Shown here: positions 24,904 through 32,363 of the stretch, piece by piece
Position numbering within the stretch: position 1 is the stretch's first letter
How the letters are laid out: each line of letters begins with the position of its first letter
Assembly: GCF_014648175.1 (NCBI RefSeq)
Contig: NZ_BMQP01000003.1
Location: forward strand, 279,600 to 322,127
Length of the DNA: 42,528 nt
Source: Planobispora rosea
Lineage (GTDB): Bacteria; Actinomycetota; Actinomycetes; Streptosporangiales; Streptosporangiaceae
Direction of reading: 5' to 3'
Notes under the pieces: model-generated
Told to the model about the DNA's origin: nothing
Seen by the model: only the letters and a program-made list of their open reading frames with translations
The model's database searches: none
Translations under genes and position numbers: made by a program

Positions 24904-25394
24904 TGTGCGTTCTCCGTCTCCTGGCACCGTGAAATCGCAGCCGCCGGGACACCGGCGCCGCCAACGGGCCCACCCGGCCGTCCGGCCGGGACGCCGCGAT
25001 GGCCCGTCCGCGCGACCGGCAACCCTGGGTGACCGCAGATAAGCTCTCCGTAGGTGGACTGTTCACTACCCGAGGCTTCCCGCCGTACACCCCGGCGCCC
25101 GATCTTCCCGGCGCGGCCGGCCGTGCTGGAGCGCGTGTCCCGGCCCCGGCCGCGTCGCGGGGGGCAAATTCTCTTCGAGGGCCCGGACCGCAGCCGGCAA
25201 AGCGGGCCACCTCGCCCGGCGCGGGCTGGCACTCTCCCGGATGTGCAGGTGGTCGGCCGCGGGAACGCGCGGAGCCGGACGGGGGTGGGAGTGGGCCCAC
25301 CGATCGCCGGGGGCCGGACCACGAACGACGACGACGTCCCCTGCGGACGTCCGCAGACGTCCCCTGTGGCGTCCTCTGTAAAGGAGTCCCGGAC
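24904..25394. other. Divergent intergenic region (about 490 bp)
   Basis: No gene is convincing here. The plus-strand frame that leads into ahpC stays open, but its translation is Arg/Pro/Gly-rich and lacks family likeness, so I treat it as non-coding. The only clear elements are GTGGGCCCAC (near 25291) and the strong palindrome with direct repeats at 25333-25366. It probably carries promoters for the methyltransferase operon and for ahpC. Confidence 0.5.
25333..25366 (+). promoter_or_regulatory. Operator-like 16-bp palindrome flanked by 11-bp direct repeats upstream of ahpC
   Basis: CTGCGGACGTCCGCAG (25341-25356) is a perfect 16-bp palindrome ending 38 bases before the TTG start. The 11-mer GACGTCCCCTG occurs at 25333-25343 and 25356-25366, 23 bases apart, overlapping both palindrome edges. 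It fits a peroxide-regulator binding region or an mRNA-leader hairpin. Confidence 0.6.
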
Positions 25395-25949
25395 TTGCTC
25401 ACCGTTGGCGATCACTTCCCCGAGTACGAACTCACGGCCTGTGTCTCCCCTGACCCGGAGAACGCGTTCGAGACGATCGACCACAAGGCCTACGAGGGCA
25501 AGTGGCGCGTGGTCTTCTTCTGGCCGAAGGACTACACGTTCGTCTGCCCGACGGAGATCGCCGAGTTCTCCCGCCTGAACGGGGAGTTCGCCGACCGCGA
25601 CGCCCAGGTCCTCGGCGCGTCCGTCGACTCCGAGTACGTCCACTTCGCCTGGCGCAGGGACCATCCCGACCTGCGCGACCTGCCCTTCCCGATGCTGTCG
25701 GACATCAAGCGCGAGCTCTCCGCCGAGCTCGGCATCCTGGGTGAGGACGGCGTCGCCCAGCGCGCCACCTTCATCGTCGACCCGTCGGGGGTGATCCAGT
25801 TCGTCATGGTGAACTCCGGCTCGGTCGGGCGGAACGTCGAGGAGACCCTCCGCGTCCTCGACGCCCTGCAGTCGAACACCCTCTGCGGATGCCGGTGGAA
25901 CAGGGGCGACGAGGGTCTCGACGCCAAGAAGCTGATGGCCGCCACCTGA
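25395..25949 (+). CDS. ahpC: Alkyl hydroperoxide reductase AhpC (2-Cys peroxiredoxin)
   Basis: A 184-residue peroxiredoxin. The TTG start is chosen because AAGGAG (25381-25386) sits eight bases before it and LLTVGDHFPEYEL is the family N-terminus. The peroxidatic Cys51 is in DYTFVCPTE; resolving cysteine candidates Cys164/Cys166 are in NTLCGCRW, as in actinobacterial AhpC. The enzyme reduces peroxides and is usually recycled by AhpD in actinomycetes, but no ahpD follows here. A 16-bp palindrome upstream may be a peroxide-responsive operator. Confidence 0.95.
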   Translation: MLTVGDHFPEYELTACVSPDPENAFETIDHKAYEGKWRVVFFWPKDYTFVCPTEIAEFSRLNGEFADRDAQVLGASVDSEYVHFAWRRDHPDLRDLPFPMLSDIKRELSAELGILGEDGVAQRATFIVDPSGVIQFVMVNSGSVGRNVEETLRVLDALQSNTLCGCRWNRGDEGLDAKKLMAAT

Positions 25950-25999
25950 CACCCCCGGCGGGATCGCTCAGGCGGATCCGAGCACCGTCGGGCGGGCGC

Positions 26000-26611
26000 T
26001 CAGGGAACGTCTCCGGTGATCGGATCCCGGACCACCAGGACGACGGCGACGCCCTGGGTGACCGCCGCCGCCAGGAGCGTCACCGCGAGGGCGGGGAGGT
26101 ACCAGCCGGGAGCGGTGGCGCCCATGTCGAAGGGCATCGCGGTCAGGCCGTCGTCCAGTGCGACCGGCTGGTCCCGGTAGTCCCTGACGGGGTCGCGCAG
26201 ATACGTCAGCACCAGGCCCGCCAGATAGGCCAGGCCGGACAGGCCGGTCAGCGGGGAGATCAGGGGGGACCGCCGCCGGGCGCCGAGGGAGTCGGGGACC
26301 CTGTTCCACGCGGCCCGGAGCTTGACGGCCAGGGTCGCGAAGACGAGGGCGGACAGGCCGAAGAAGAGGGCGACGGACAGGACCCGCCCGGAGACGAACG
26401 GGCCGAACTGGTGCAGCGCGGCGGGGACGGCGTCGTCGTTGACCGTCACCGGGATTTCCTGCATGGCTGTGTGCGTCTGGGTGGCGGCGATGAGGATGAT
26501 CGCCGTGACGGCCAGACCGTAGGGGAACACGGAGTGCAGCAACGCGATCGTGGTCCGTACGTGGTGCGGGGGTGCGCCTGCCGTTTCGATCACATGTCGT
26601 TGGATGTCCAT
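26000..26611 (-). CDS. Uncharacterised small membrane protein
   Basis: About 203 residues from the ATG at 26611 (MDIQRHVIETAG); an in-frame ATG at 26653 would add 14 residues. Four membrane helices are likely: FPYGLAVTAIILIAAT, FVSGRVLSVALFFGLSALVFATLAV, PLTGLSGLAYLAGLVLTYL and YLPALAVTLLAAAVTQGVAVVLVV. The loop between helices 3 and 4 contains FDMGATAPGWY. I do not recognise the family. It stands alone between ahpC and the drug exporter; no ribosome site is clear. Confidence 0.6.
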   Translation of the reverse strand: MDIQRHVIETAGAPPHHVRTTIALLHSVFPYGLAVTAIILIAATQTHTAMQEIPVTVNDDAVPAALHQFGPFVSGRVLSVALFFGLSALVFATLAVKLRAAWNRVPDSLGARRRSPLISPLTGLSGLAYLAGLVLTYLRDPVRDYRDQPVALDDGLTAMPFDMGATAPGWYLPALAVTLLAAAVTQGVAVVLVVRDPITGDVP

Positions 26612-26711
26612 ATATCGGGATTGGTTCCCGCTCGGGCACGTTCCGGTCGTCATCCGGGATCGATGGGGTGCGGCCCGCGGCCGGCCGGTGCGTGCGGACG
26701 ACGATGGAAGT

Positions 26712-26743
26712 GCCCGGGACCGGGGGCGATTCCGGTCCCGGGC
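26712..26743 (-). terminator. Strong hairpin terminator of the MFS exporter gene
   Basis: GCCCGGGACCGG (26712-26723) pairs perfectly with CCGGTCCCGGGC (26732-26743), a 12-bp stem with an 8-base loop, 36 bases past the MFS stop. It is the clearest intrinsic-terminator-like hairpin in the window, though without a U-run. Confidence 0.65.
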
Positions 26744-26779
26744 GGGAGGATGGCCGGTGGATGAGGTGCTCCGGCGGCG

Positions 26780-28402
26780 TCAGCCGGCCGGGGCGGTCTC
26801 CGGGGTCTTCGGGGTTTCCGTGGTCTCCGGGGCCGCCTGGGGGGCGTGGGAGGAGCGCAGCGGGATCTCCTTCAGGAACAGGGCGGCGGCCGCGCCCAGG
26901 ACCGCGATCGGGACGCCGACCAGGAAGACGGTCTGGATGGCCCGGGTGAAGGCCTCCAGGATCACCCCCAGCACCGGGGCGGGAAGGTGCCGGATGGCGT
27001 CGGGGGAGCCGAGGCTGGGAGCCGCGCCACCGGTCAGCGGCAGGTCGGCGGCCCTGGCCAGGGAGACCAGCTCGGAGCTGAGCCGGTTGCCGAGGATGGC
27101 GCCGAAGGCGGCCACGCCGACCGCGCCGCCCAGGGAGCGGAAGAACGTGACGCCCGACGTGGTGACGGCCAGGTCGGTGCGGGCCGCGGCGTTCTGCGCG
27201 GCCAGGACGAGCATCTGCATGGCGGCGCCGAGGCCGATGCCGAGAACCGCGATGTCCAGTCCGATCGTGACCAGCGAGCTGTCGACGTGCAGCCCGGAGA
27301 GCAGGTACAGGCCGATCGCGACCAGCACCATGCCCACGACCGGGTAGACCTTCCAGCGGCCGGTCCTGCTGACGAGCCTGCCGACCACGATGGAGGAGAC
27401 GAGCAGGCCGAAGACCAGGGGCAGGGTCATCAGGCCGGAGCCGGAGGGGCTCATGCCCTTGACGATCTGCAGGTACTGCGGGAGGAACATCATCGCGCCG
27501 AACATCGCGACGCCGACGAGCAGGGAGGCGAGGCTGGACAGTGCGAAGGTGGCGTTGCCGAACAGGCGGGGCGGCAGGATGGGGTCGGCGGCCCGGCGCT
27601 CGGCGACGACGGCCAGGCCGAACATCACCAGGCTGAGCGCGCCCAGGCCGTAGCTCCAGGCGGAGTTCCAGCCGAACTCCTGGCCGCCCAGGGACAGCAG
27701 CAGCATCAGGGCGGTGGTGCCGCCGGTGATGAAGGTGGCGCCCCACCAGTCGACCTTGGCGTCACGGCGGACGAAGGGCAGCTTGAGCACCTTCTGGATG
27801 ACGGCGAACGCGACCACGGCCAGCGGCACGCAGATCCAGAACGTCCAGCGCCAGGAGAGGTTGTCGACGATGAAGCCGCCGAGCAGCGGCCCGGTCACGG
27901 TGGAGACGCCGAAGACCGCGCCCATGTAACCGCCGTACCGGCCGCGCTCGCGAGGCTCGACGACGTCACCGAGGATGATCTGCGGCAGCGCGGCGAGCCC
28001 GCCGGCGCCGATGCCCTGCACGGCCCGCGCGGCGATGAGCTGGCCCATGTCCTGGGCGAACCCGGCCGCGACCGAGGAGAGCACGAAGACCACCAGCGAG
28101 GTCTGGAACATGAGCTTGCGGCCGTAGAGGTCGGAGAGCTTGCCCCAGAGCGGGGTGGACGCCGTCATGGTGAGCAGCGTCGCGCTGGCCACCCACGCGA
28201 GCTGCTCCTGTCCGCCGAGCGAACCGACGATCGTCGGCAGCGCGGTGCCCACCACGGACGTCGAGATCATCGACGTGAGCATGGCGAGCATGAGCCCGGC
28301 CATGATCTCCATGACCTGCTTGTGCGTGAAGTGCGGCACCGCCCCGGCGTCGGCTCCGGGCTTCGCCCGGGTCCCCGCTTCCAGCTGCTGTCCGGCCACC
28401 AT
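26780..28402 (-). CDS. MFS multidrug exporter, DHA2 (EmrB/QacA) family
   Basis: A 540-residue protein with about 14 membrane helices, typical for DHA2 drug:H+ antiporters. Helix 1 contains LTSMISTSVVGTALPTI, motif A reads GKLSDLYGRK and motif C GVSTVTGPLLGGFI. The ATG at 28402 has GGGGGA seven bases upstream. The C-terminus is a Pro/Thr/Glu repeat tail (about the last 20 residues). A TetR gene is divergent across an 81-bp AT-rich spacer with dyads, so the pair is an inducible efflux system. Substrate unknown. Confidence 0.95.
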   Translation of the reverse strand: MVAGQQLEAGTRAKPGADAGAVPHFTHKQVMEIMAGLMLAMLTSMISTSVVGTALPTIVGSLGGQEQLAWVASATLLTMTASTPLWGKLSDLYGRKLMFQTSLVVFVLSSVAAGFAQDMGQLIAARAVQGIGAGGLAALPQIILGDVVEPRERGRYGGYMGAVFGVSTVTGPLLGGFIVDNLSWRWTFWICVPLAVVAFAVIQKVLKLPFVRRDAKVDWWGATFITGGTTALMLLLSLGGQEFGWNSAWSYGLGALSLVMFGLAVVAERRAADPILPPRLFGNATFALSSLASLLVGVAMFGAMMFLPQYLQIVKGMSPSGSGLMTLPLVFGLLVSSIVVGRLVSRTGRWKVYPVVGMVLVAIGLYLLSGLHVDSSLVTIGLDIAVLGIGLGAAMQMLVLAAQNAAARTDLAVTTSGVTFFRSLGGAVGVAAFGAILGNRLSSELVSLARAADLPLTGGAAPSLGSPDAIRHLPAPVLGVILEAFTRAIQTVFLVGVPIAVLGAAAALFLKEIPLRSSHAPQAAPETTETPKTPETAPAG

Positions 28403-28420
28403 GGACCATCCCCCAATACA

Positions 28421-28456
28421 TGTACGATGCATACAAGTTAGTAGACGCATGTTTAC
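28421..28456. promoter_or_regulatory. Putative TetR operators between the exporter and its regulator
   Basis: Two imperfect dyads lie in the divergent spacer: TGTACGATGCATACA (28421-28435, arms TGTA/TACA) and GTAGACGCATGTTTAC (28441-28456, arms GTAnAC/GTnTAC). The whole spacer is much richer in AT than its surroundings. They probably bind the adjacent TetR protein. Confidence 0.55.
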
Positions 28457-28483
28457 TTCGTCAAATCTGGAAGGATCGGGCGG

Positions 28484-29044
28484 ATGGAAGGGGTACGGCG
28501 CCGCGACCGGGAGGGCACCCGGCAGCGCATTCTCGACGCCGCGCGAGGCCTGTTCGCCGAGCTGGGCTACGACCAGGTGACGATGCGCCTGATCGCCGCC
28601 GAGGCGGGCGCCAACATCGCGCTGATCAACCGTTACTTCGGCAGCAAGCGGGAGTTGTTCGCCGAGGTGCTCGCCATGCAGGGGCGCTTCCCCGGAGTGC
28701 TGGACGGGCCGGTGGCGGAGCTGCCCCGGCGCCTGGCCGAGTACGTCGCCGACCGGCTCCGCTCGGACCTGGCCAGCCCGGTCATGGCGACGCTCAGCCG
28801 GTCGTCGGCGAGCCCGGAGATCCACGACATCATCAGGGACCGGGTCAACTCGGCGATCATGGGACCGCTGGCCGCGCTGCTGCCCGGCGAGGAGGCCCAG
28901 CTGCGGGCCGCGCTCGCCACCGCGCTCATCACCGGGTCGGGGACGCTCCGCCAGCTCTTCGGCCCCGAGGCGCTCGGCCCGTCCTCACGTGAGGCCGTGG
29001 TGGCGCGGCTGACCAGGATCTTCGAGGCGTGCCTGGAGGGGTGA
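28484..29044 (+). CDS. TetR/AcrR family transcriptional regulator
   Basis: A 186-residue repressor. The N-terminal domain is textbook TetR: TRQRILDAARGLFAELGYDQVTMRLIAAEAGANIALINRYFGSKRELF (residues about 12-59). The C-terminal ligand domain is unrelated to others by eye. Divergent orientation from the MFS exporter and the dyads between them say that it represses the exporter until a ligand binds. Its last 26 bases are repeated twice more downstream of the stop. Confidence 0.9.
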   Translation: MEGVRRRDREGTRQRILDAARGLFAELGYDQVTMRLIAAEAGANIALINRYFGSKRELFAEVLAMQGRFPGVLDGPVAELPRRLAEYVADRLRSDLASPVMATLSRSSASPEIHDIIRDRVNSAIMGPLAALLPGEEAQLRAALATALITGSGTLRQLFGPEALGPSSREAVVARLTRIFEACLEG

Positions 29045-29105
29045 CCGTGACCTTCGAGGCGCGCCTGGAGGGATGACCTCGATTTCCGGGGCCTGCCTGG
29101 AGGGG
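29021..29105. repeat. Three degenerate copies of the tetR 3' end
   Basis: Copies at 29021-29046, 29053-29078 and 29084-29105 share TTCGAGGC..GCCTGGAGGG(G/A)TGACC in decreasing identity. The first copy codes for the TetR C-terminus and stop; the other two lie in the gap before the convergent CDF gene. Confidence 0.65.
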
Positions 29106-29111
29106 GAACCG

Positions 29112-30083
29112 TCAGGCGACGGTGATCCGGCAGGCCGAGCCGGGTTCGCCGGACGCGCTGGACACGCTGGACACGTGGTCGACCTGGAGCGTGGTGTGGT
29201 CGATGTGGAAGCGCTCGTGCAGCAGCGCGGCCACCTCCCGCCGGATGCGGTGGCAGTCGCCGCCGGGCTCGACGACCACGTGCGCGGACAGCGCGGGGAA
29301 CCCGCTGGTCACGGTCCACACGTGCAGGTCCTCGACGGCGGTGACCTCGGGGTGGCCGGTGATCGCGGCGCCTATCTCCAGGGGGTCCAGCCCGGCGGGC
29401 GCCGCCTCGAACAGGATGCGCCCGGCGTCGCGCAGCAGGCCGTAGGCGGCCTTGGCCATCAGGGCGGCCACGACGAGCGCGGCGATCGCGTCGGCCCGGC
29501 CCCAGCCGGTGAGCCAGACGACCGCACCGGCGATCGCGGTGGCGATGAAGGCGTACATGTCGTTGAGGATGTGCTGGAAGGCGCCCTCGACGTTGAGGCT
29601 GCTCCGGTCGGCCCGCGCGATGAGCCAGGCGGCGGCCGCGTTGACGGCGATGCCGGCGAGCGCCGTGCCGAAGACGAGCACGCCCTCCACCTCGGGCGGC
29701 TCGACGAGCCGGCGGATCCCCTCGTAGACGAAGTAGACCACCAGGAGGACGAACGTCAGGCCGTTGATCGCGGCGGAGAGGATCTCGGCGCGCTTGTAGC
29801 CGAAGGTGTAGGCGCCCCGGGCGGGACGGGCCGCCATGCCCATCGCGATCAGCGCGAGCACGATGGAGGCGGCGTCGGTGAGCATGTGACCCGCGTCGGA
29901 GATCAGCGCGATGGAGTTGGCGATGATCCCGATGACGACCTCCGCCACCATGAAGACCACCAGCAGGGCGAGCGCCCCCGCGAGGTAGCGGCGGTCGGCC
30001 CGCGCGGTGCGGCCGGCGCCGTGGTGCCCGCCGAGCCCCGTGCCGTGCCCGTGCCCGTGTCCGTGTCCCATCGCAAGATCCAT
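29112..30083 (-). CDS. Cation diffusion facilitator (CDF) metal exporter
   Basis: A 323-residue protein. It begins with a His-rich metal-binding stretch (HGHGHGHG, residues about 7-14), then six membrane helices; ALISDAGHMLTDAAS (HxxxD) and the matching GAFQHILNDMYAF (HxxxD) form the transport site. A C-terminal cytoplasmic ferredoxin-like domain follows (EDLHVWTVTSGFPALSAHV). CDF proteins export Zn2+ and related ions by proton exchange; wording resembles ZitB/CzcD types. The start ATG at 30083 lies next to a long ArsR/SmtB-type operator, so expression is probably metal-induced. Confidence 0.9.
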   Translation of the reverse strand: MDLAMGHGHGHGHGTGLGGHHGAGRTARADRRYLAGALALLVVFMVAEVVIGIIANSIALISDAGHMLTDAASIVLALIAMGMAARPARGAYTFGYKRAEILSAAINGLTFVLLVVYFVYEGIRRLVEPPEVEGVLVFGTALAGIAVNAAAAWLIARADRSSLNVEGAFQHILNDMYAFIATAIAGAVVWLTGWGRADAIAALVVAALMAKAAYGLLRDAGRILFEAAPAGLDPLEIGAAITGHPEVTAVEDLHVWTVTSGFPALSAHVVVEPGGDCHRIRREVAALLHERFHIDHTTLQVDHVSSVSSASGEPGSACRITVA

Positions 30084-30088
30084 TCTTC

Positions 30089-30114
30089 AACACTTGAACA
30101 GTTGCTCAGATGTT
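30089..30114. promoter_or_regulatory. ArsR/SmtB-type metal operator upstream of the CDF exporter
   Basis: A 26-bp imperfect palindrome with outer arms AACA (30089-30092) and TGTT (30111-30114) and core TGAACAGTTGCTCA (30095-30108). The TGAACA...TG(T/C)TCA form is that of ArsR/SmtB repressor sites. No ArsR gene is adjacent, so the regulator would act from elsewhere. Confidence 0.7.
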
Positions 30115-30229
30115 AAGCAAGGTAAGGCTAACACCGCAAGATCCAGGGCTGTCCATCCCGGGTGGTGGCGGACGGGAAAAATACTAAATTTCGGCGTAAA
30201 ACCTGCCGAGGGGTTGTGCGGTCCAGGGC

Positions 30230-30258
30230 TGTGACCGGCTGATCGATCCTCTTATGTT
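30230..30258 (+). promoter_or_regulatory. Candidate promoter of the FAAL-ACP-MmpL operon
   Basis: TGTGAC (30230-30235) and TATGTT (30253-30258) are separated by exactly 17 bases. This would place transcription start near 30265 and fits the FAAL start at 30290. An 11-bp direct repeat TCCAGGGCTGT occurs at 30142-30152 and again at 30222-30232, overlapping the -35 box, in an AT-rich region (30115-30260). Confidence 0.4.
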
Positions 30259-30289
30259 GAGGTGTCTTGCCGTCGCGGGAGATGACCAC

Positions 30290-32092
30290 ATGTCCTTTGT
30301 GCAACGGGTGCGCGCACAGGCCGAGAGGCATGGGCACAAACTGTCCTACACCTTCGTGGAAGACCGCAGGGGTGAACTCGCCGAGCGCCGCCTGACCTTC
30401 GCCGAGGCCGACGACCGGGCCAGGTCGACGGCCGCCTGGCTGGCCGGGCGGCGGATGGAGGACCAGACGGCGCTGCTGCTCCACCCGGCCGGTCTGGAGT
30501 TCCTGACGGCGTTCCTCGGCTGCCTGTACGCCCGGACCGTCGCGGTGCCCTCGCCGCTCCCGCAGACCGATCCCCGTGCTCTGGAACGTGCCGAGGGGAT
30601 CATCAAGGACGCGGACGTACGGCTGGTCCTGACCGACGCGGCCAACCGCGACATGCTCGCCGGATGGCTGCGCGAGGTCGGCCTCGACGGCACGGTCGAG
30701 TGCGTGGCGACCGACACGCTCGACCTGCCGGACCCCGGCGCGTGGGCCGAGCCGGAGATCGGGCCGGACACCCTCGCCTACATGCAGTACACCTCCGGCT
30801 CCACCAGCGAGCCGCGCGGCGTCATGCTCACCCACGCCAACCTGCTCCACAACGAGAACGAGATCTGGCGGGCGATCGGCTCTCCCGAGGAGGGCGTCGG
30901 GGTCGGCTGGCTGCCGCACTACCACGACATGGGCCTGATCGGCATGCTGCTCCAGCCGATCTACGCGGGCGGCGACCTGTACTTCGCCTCGCCGATCTCC
31001 TTCGTCATGCGTCCGGCGCTCTGGCTGGAGATGATCAGCCGCTACCGGGCGGGCTACACCGTGGCGCCCAACTTCGCCTACGAGTGGTGCGCGGCCCGGG
31101 TCACCGACGCCCAGATGGCCGGGTTCGACCTGTCCAGCCTGAAGTTCGCGCTCAACGGGGCCGAACCGGTACGCCCCAGCACGCTGCGCACCATGGTCCG
31201 CCGTTTCGGGCCGGTCGGCTTCAGCGAGAAGGCCTGGGCCCCGGCGTACGGCATGGCCGAGGCGACCCTGGTGATCACCTCCACTCCGCTGGGGCGGGGA
31301 CCGCTGATCCGCCGTTTCGACGCCGCCGCGCTGGAGCGGCACGAGGCGGTCCCGGTGGCCGACGCCGACGGCGGTGGCGGCGTCGAGCTGGTGGGCTGCG
31401 GCAGGCCGATCGGCATGACCGTGGAGATCGTCGATCCCGACAGCCGCGAGCCGCTCGGCGAGGGGAGGGTCGGTGAGATCTGGGTGCGCGGCGGGAGCGT
31501 CGCGCGGGGCTACTGGCAGCGTGAGGAGGCCACCCGCGACGCCTTCGCGGGCCGTACTGCCGGCGGCGCCGGGCCCTACCTGCGCACCGGTGACCTCGGC
31601 TTCCTGCTGGAGGGCGAACTCTACGTCACCGGCCGGATCAAGGACGTCGTCATCGTCAACGGGCGCAACCTCTACCCGCAGGACCTGGAGGAGTCCGCCC
31701 GGGGGGTGCACCCGGCGCTGGGCGCCGCCGCGGCCTTCGGCGTCGAGGCGGGCGGGGAGCACGTGGTGGTGGCGCAGGAGGTCAGGGAGCAGCGTCTGGG
31801 GGACATGTCGGCGGCCGATCTCGCGCGCACGGTCCAGGGGGAGCTGGCCCGCGTGTTCGGGGTGCCGTCGATGAGCGTGGTGCTGGTCGAGCGCGGAGGG
31901 GTGGGCAAGACCACCAGCGGCAAGATCCAGCGTTCCCGCACCCGTGAGCTGCTGCTGTCCGGGCTGCTCCCGGTCGTCCACGCGGAGCTCTCCCCGGGGC
32001 TCGCCGCGGGGCTCGCCGTCGAACCCGCCGCCGACGGCGAATCCGCAGTCGAATCCGCCGTCGGGGCGGCGGCCGTACACGAGGGAGGCTGA
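30290..32092 (+). CDS. Fatty-acyl-AMP ligase (FAAL)
   Basis: A 600-residue adenylate-forming enzyme. The ATG at 30290 has GGGAGA seven bases upstream; an ATG at 30254 would fall in the promoter. Motifs are LAYMQYTSGSTSEPRGVMLTH (core at about residue 167), LPHYHDMGLIG, ALNGAEPV, APAYGMAEATL, YLRTGDLGFL and KTTSGKIQR. The pattern is that of FadD32/DptE-like FAALs, which make acyl-AMP and pass the acyl chain to an ACP rather than CoA. The last ~35 residues are an Ala/Val/Glu repeat tail. It is one base from the ACP gene and starts the lipopeptide operon. Confidence 0.9.
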   Translation: MSFVQRVRAQAERHGHKLSYTFVEDRRGELAERRLTFAEADDRARSTAAWLAGRRMEDQTALLLHPAGLEFLTAFLGCLYARTVAVPSPLPQTDPRALERAEGIIKDADVRLVLTDAANRDMLAGWLREVGLDGTVECVATDTLDLPDPGAWAEPEIGPDTLAYMQYTSGSTSEPRGVMLTHANLLHNENEIWRAIGSPEEGVGVGWLPHYHDMGLIGMLLQPIYAGGDLYFASPISFVMRPALWLEMISRYRAGYTVAPNFAYEWCAARVTDAQMAGFDLSSLKFALNGAEPVRPSTLRTMVRRFGPVGFSEKAWAPAYGMAEATLVITSTPLGRGPLIRRFDAAALERHEAVPVADADGGGGVELVGCGRPIGMTVEIVDPDSREPLGEGRVGEIWVRGGSVARGYWQREEATRDAFAGRTAGGAGPYLRTGDLGFLLEGELYVTGRIKDVVIVNGRNLYPQDLEESARGVHPALGAAAAFGVEAGGEHVVVAQEVREQRLGDMSAADLARTVQGELARVFGVPSMSVVLVERGGVGKTTSGKIQRSRTRELLLSGLLPVVHAELSPGLAAGLAVEPAADGESAVESAVGAAAVHEGG

Positions 32093-32093
32093 C

Positions 32094-32363
32094 ATGTCCG
32101 CCGACGCCGGGGTCGCCATCGACCTGAACGGCATCCACCACTGGCTCCGGGCTCAGGTGGGCTCCTACGTCATGCGCGCGCCGGAGGAGATCGACCCGCT
32201 GGTCCCGGTCGCCCAGTACGGCATGGACTCGGTCTACTCGCTCAGCCTCTGCGGTGACATCGAGGCCGAGTACGGGCTGGAGATCGAGCCGACGCTGGTC
32301 TGGGAGCATCCGACCGTCGCGGCCATGGCGGACCACATCCGGGGGAGGTTGAGCACCGCCTGA
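32094..32363 (+). CDS. Stand-alone acyl carrier protein
   Basis: An 89-residue carrier protein. GGGAGG lies six bases before the ATG. Ser46 in QYGMDSVYSLSL is the phosphopantetheine attachment site. The helix pattern (WLRAQVGSYVMRAPEEIDPLVPVAQYG) is that of carrier proteins, and WEHPTVAAMADHI is the usual C-terminal helix. Between FAAL and MmpL it is the likely acceptor of the fatty acid and donor to the first condensation domain of the NRPS. Confidence 0.9.
   Translation: MSADAGVAIDLNGIHHWLRAQVGSYVMRAPEEIDPLVPVAQYGMDSVYSLSLCGDIEAEYGLEIEPTLVWEHPTVAAMADHIRGRLSTA

Noticed and set aside
25200..25330. Possible riboswitch or heat-shock CIRCE element upstream of ahpC
   Set aside because: GCACTC occurs once at about 25230 but no paired GAGTGC arm follows; no riboswitch core could be recognised.
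24999..25394. Upstream extension of the ahpC frame
   Set aside because: The extra translation is Arg/Pro/Gly-rich; an AAGGAG site fixes the TTG at 25395 and the family N-terminus begins there.
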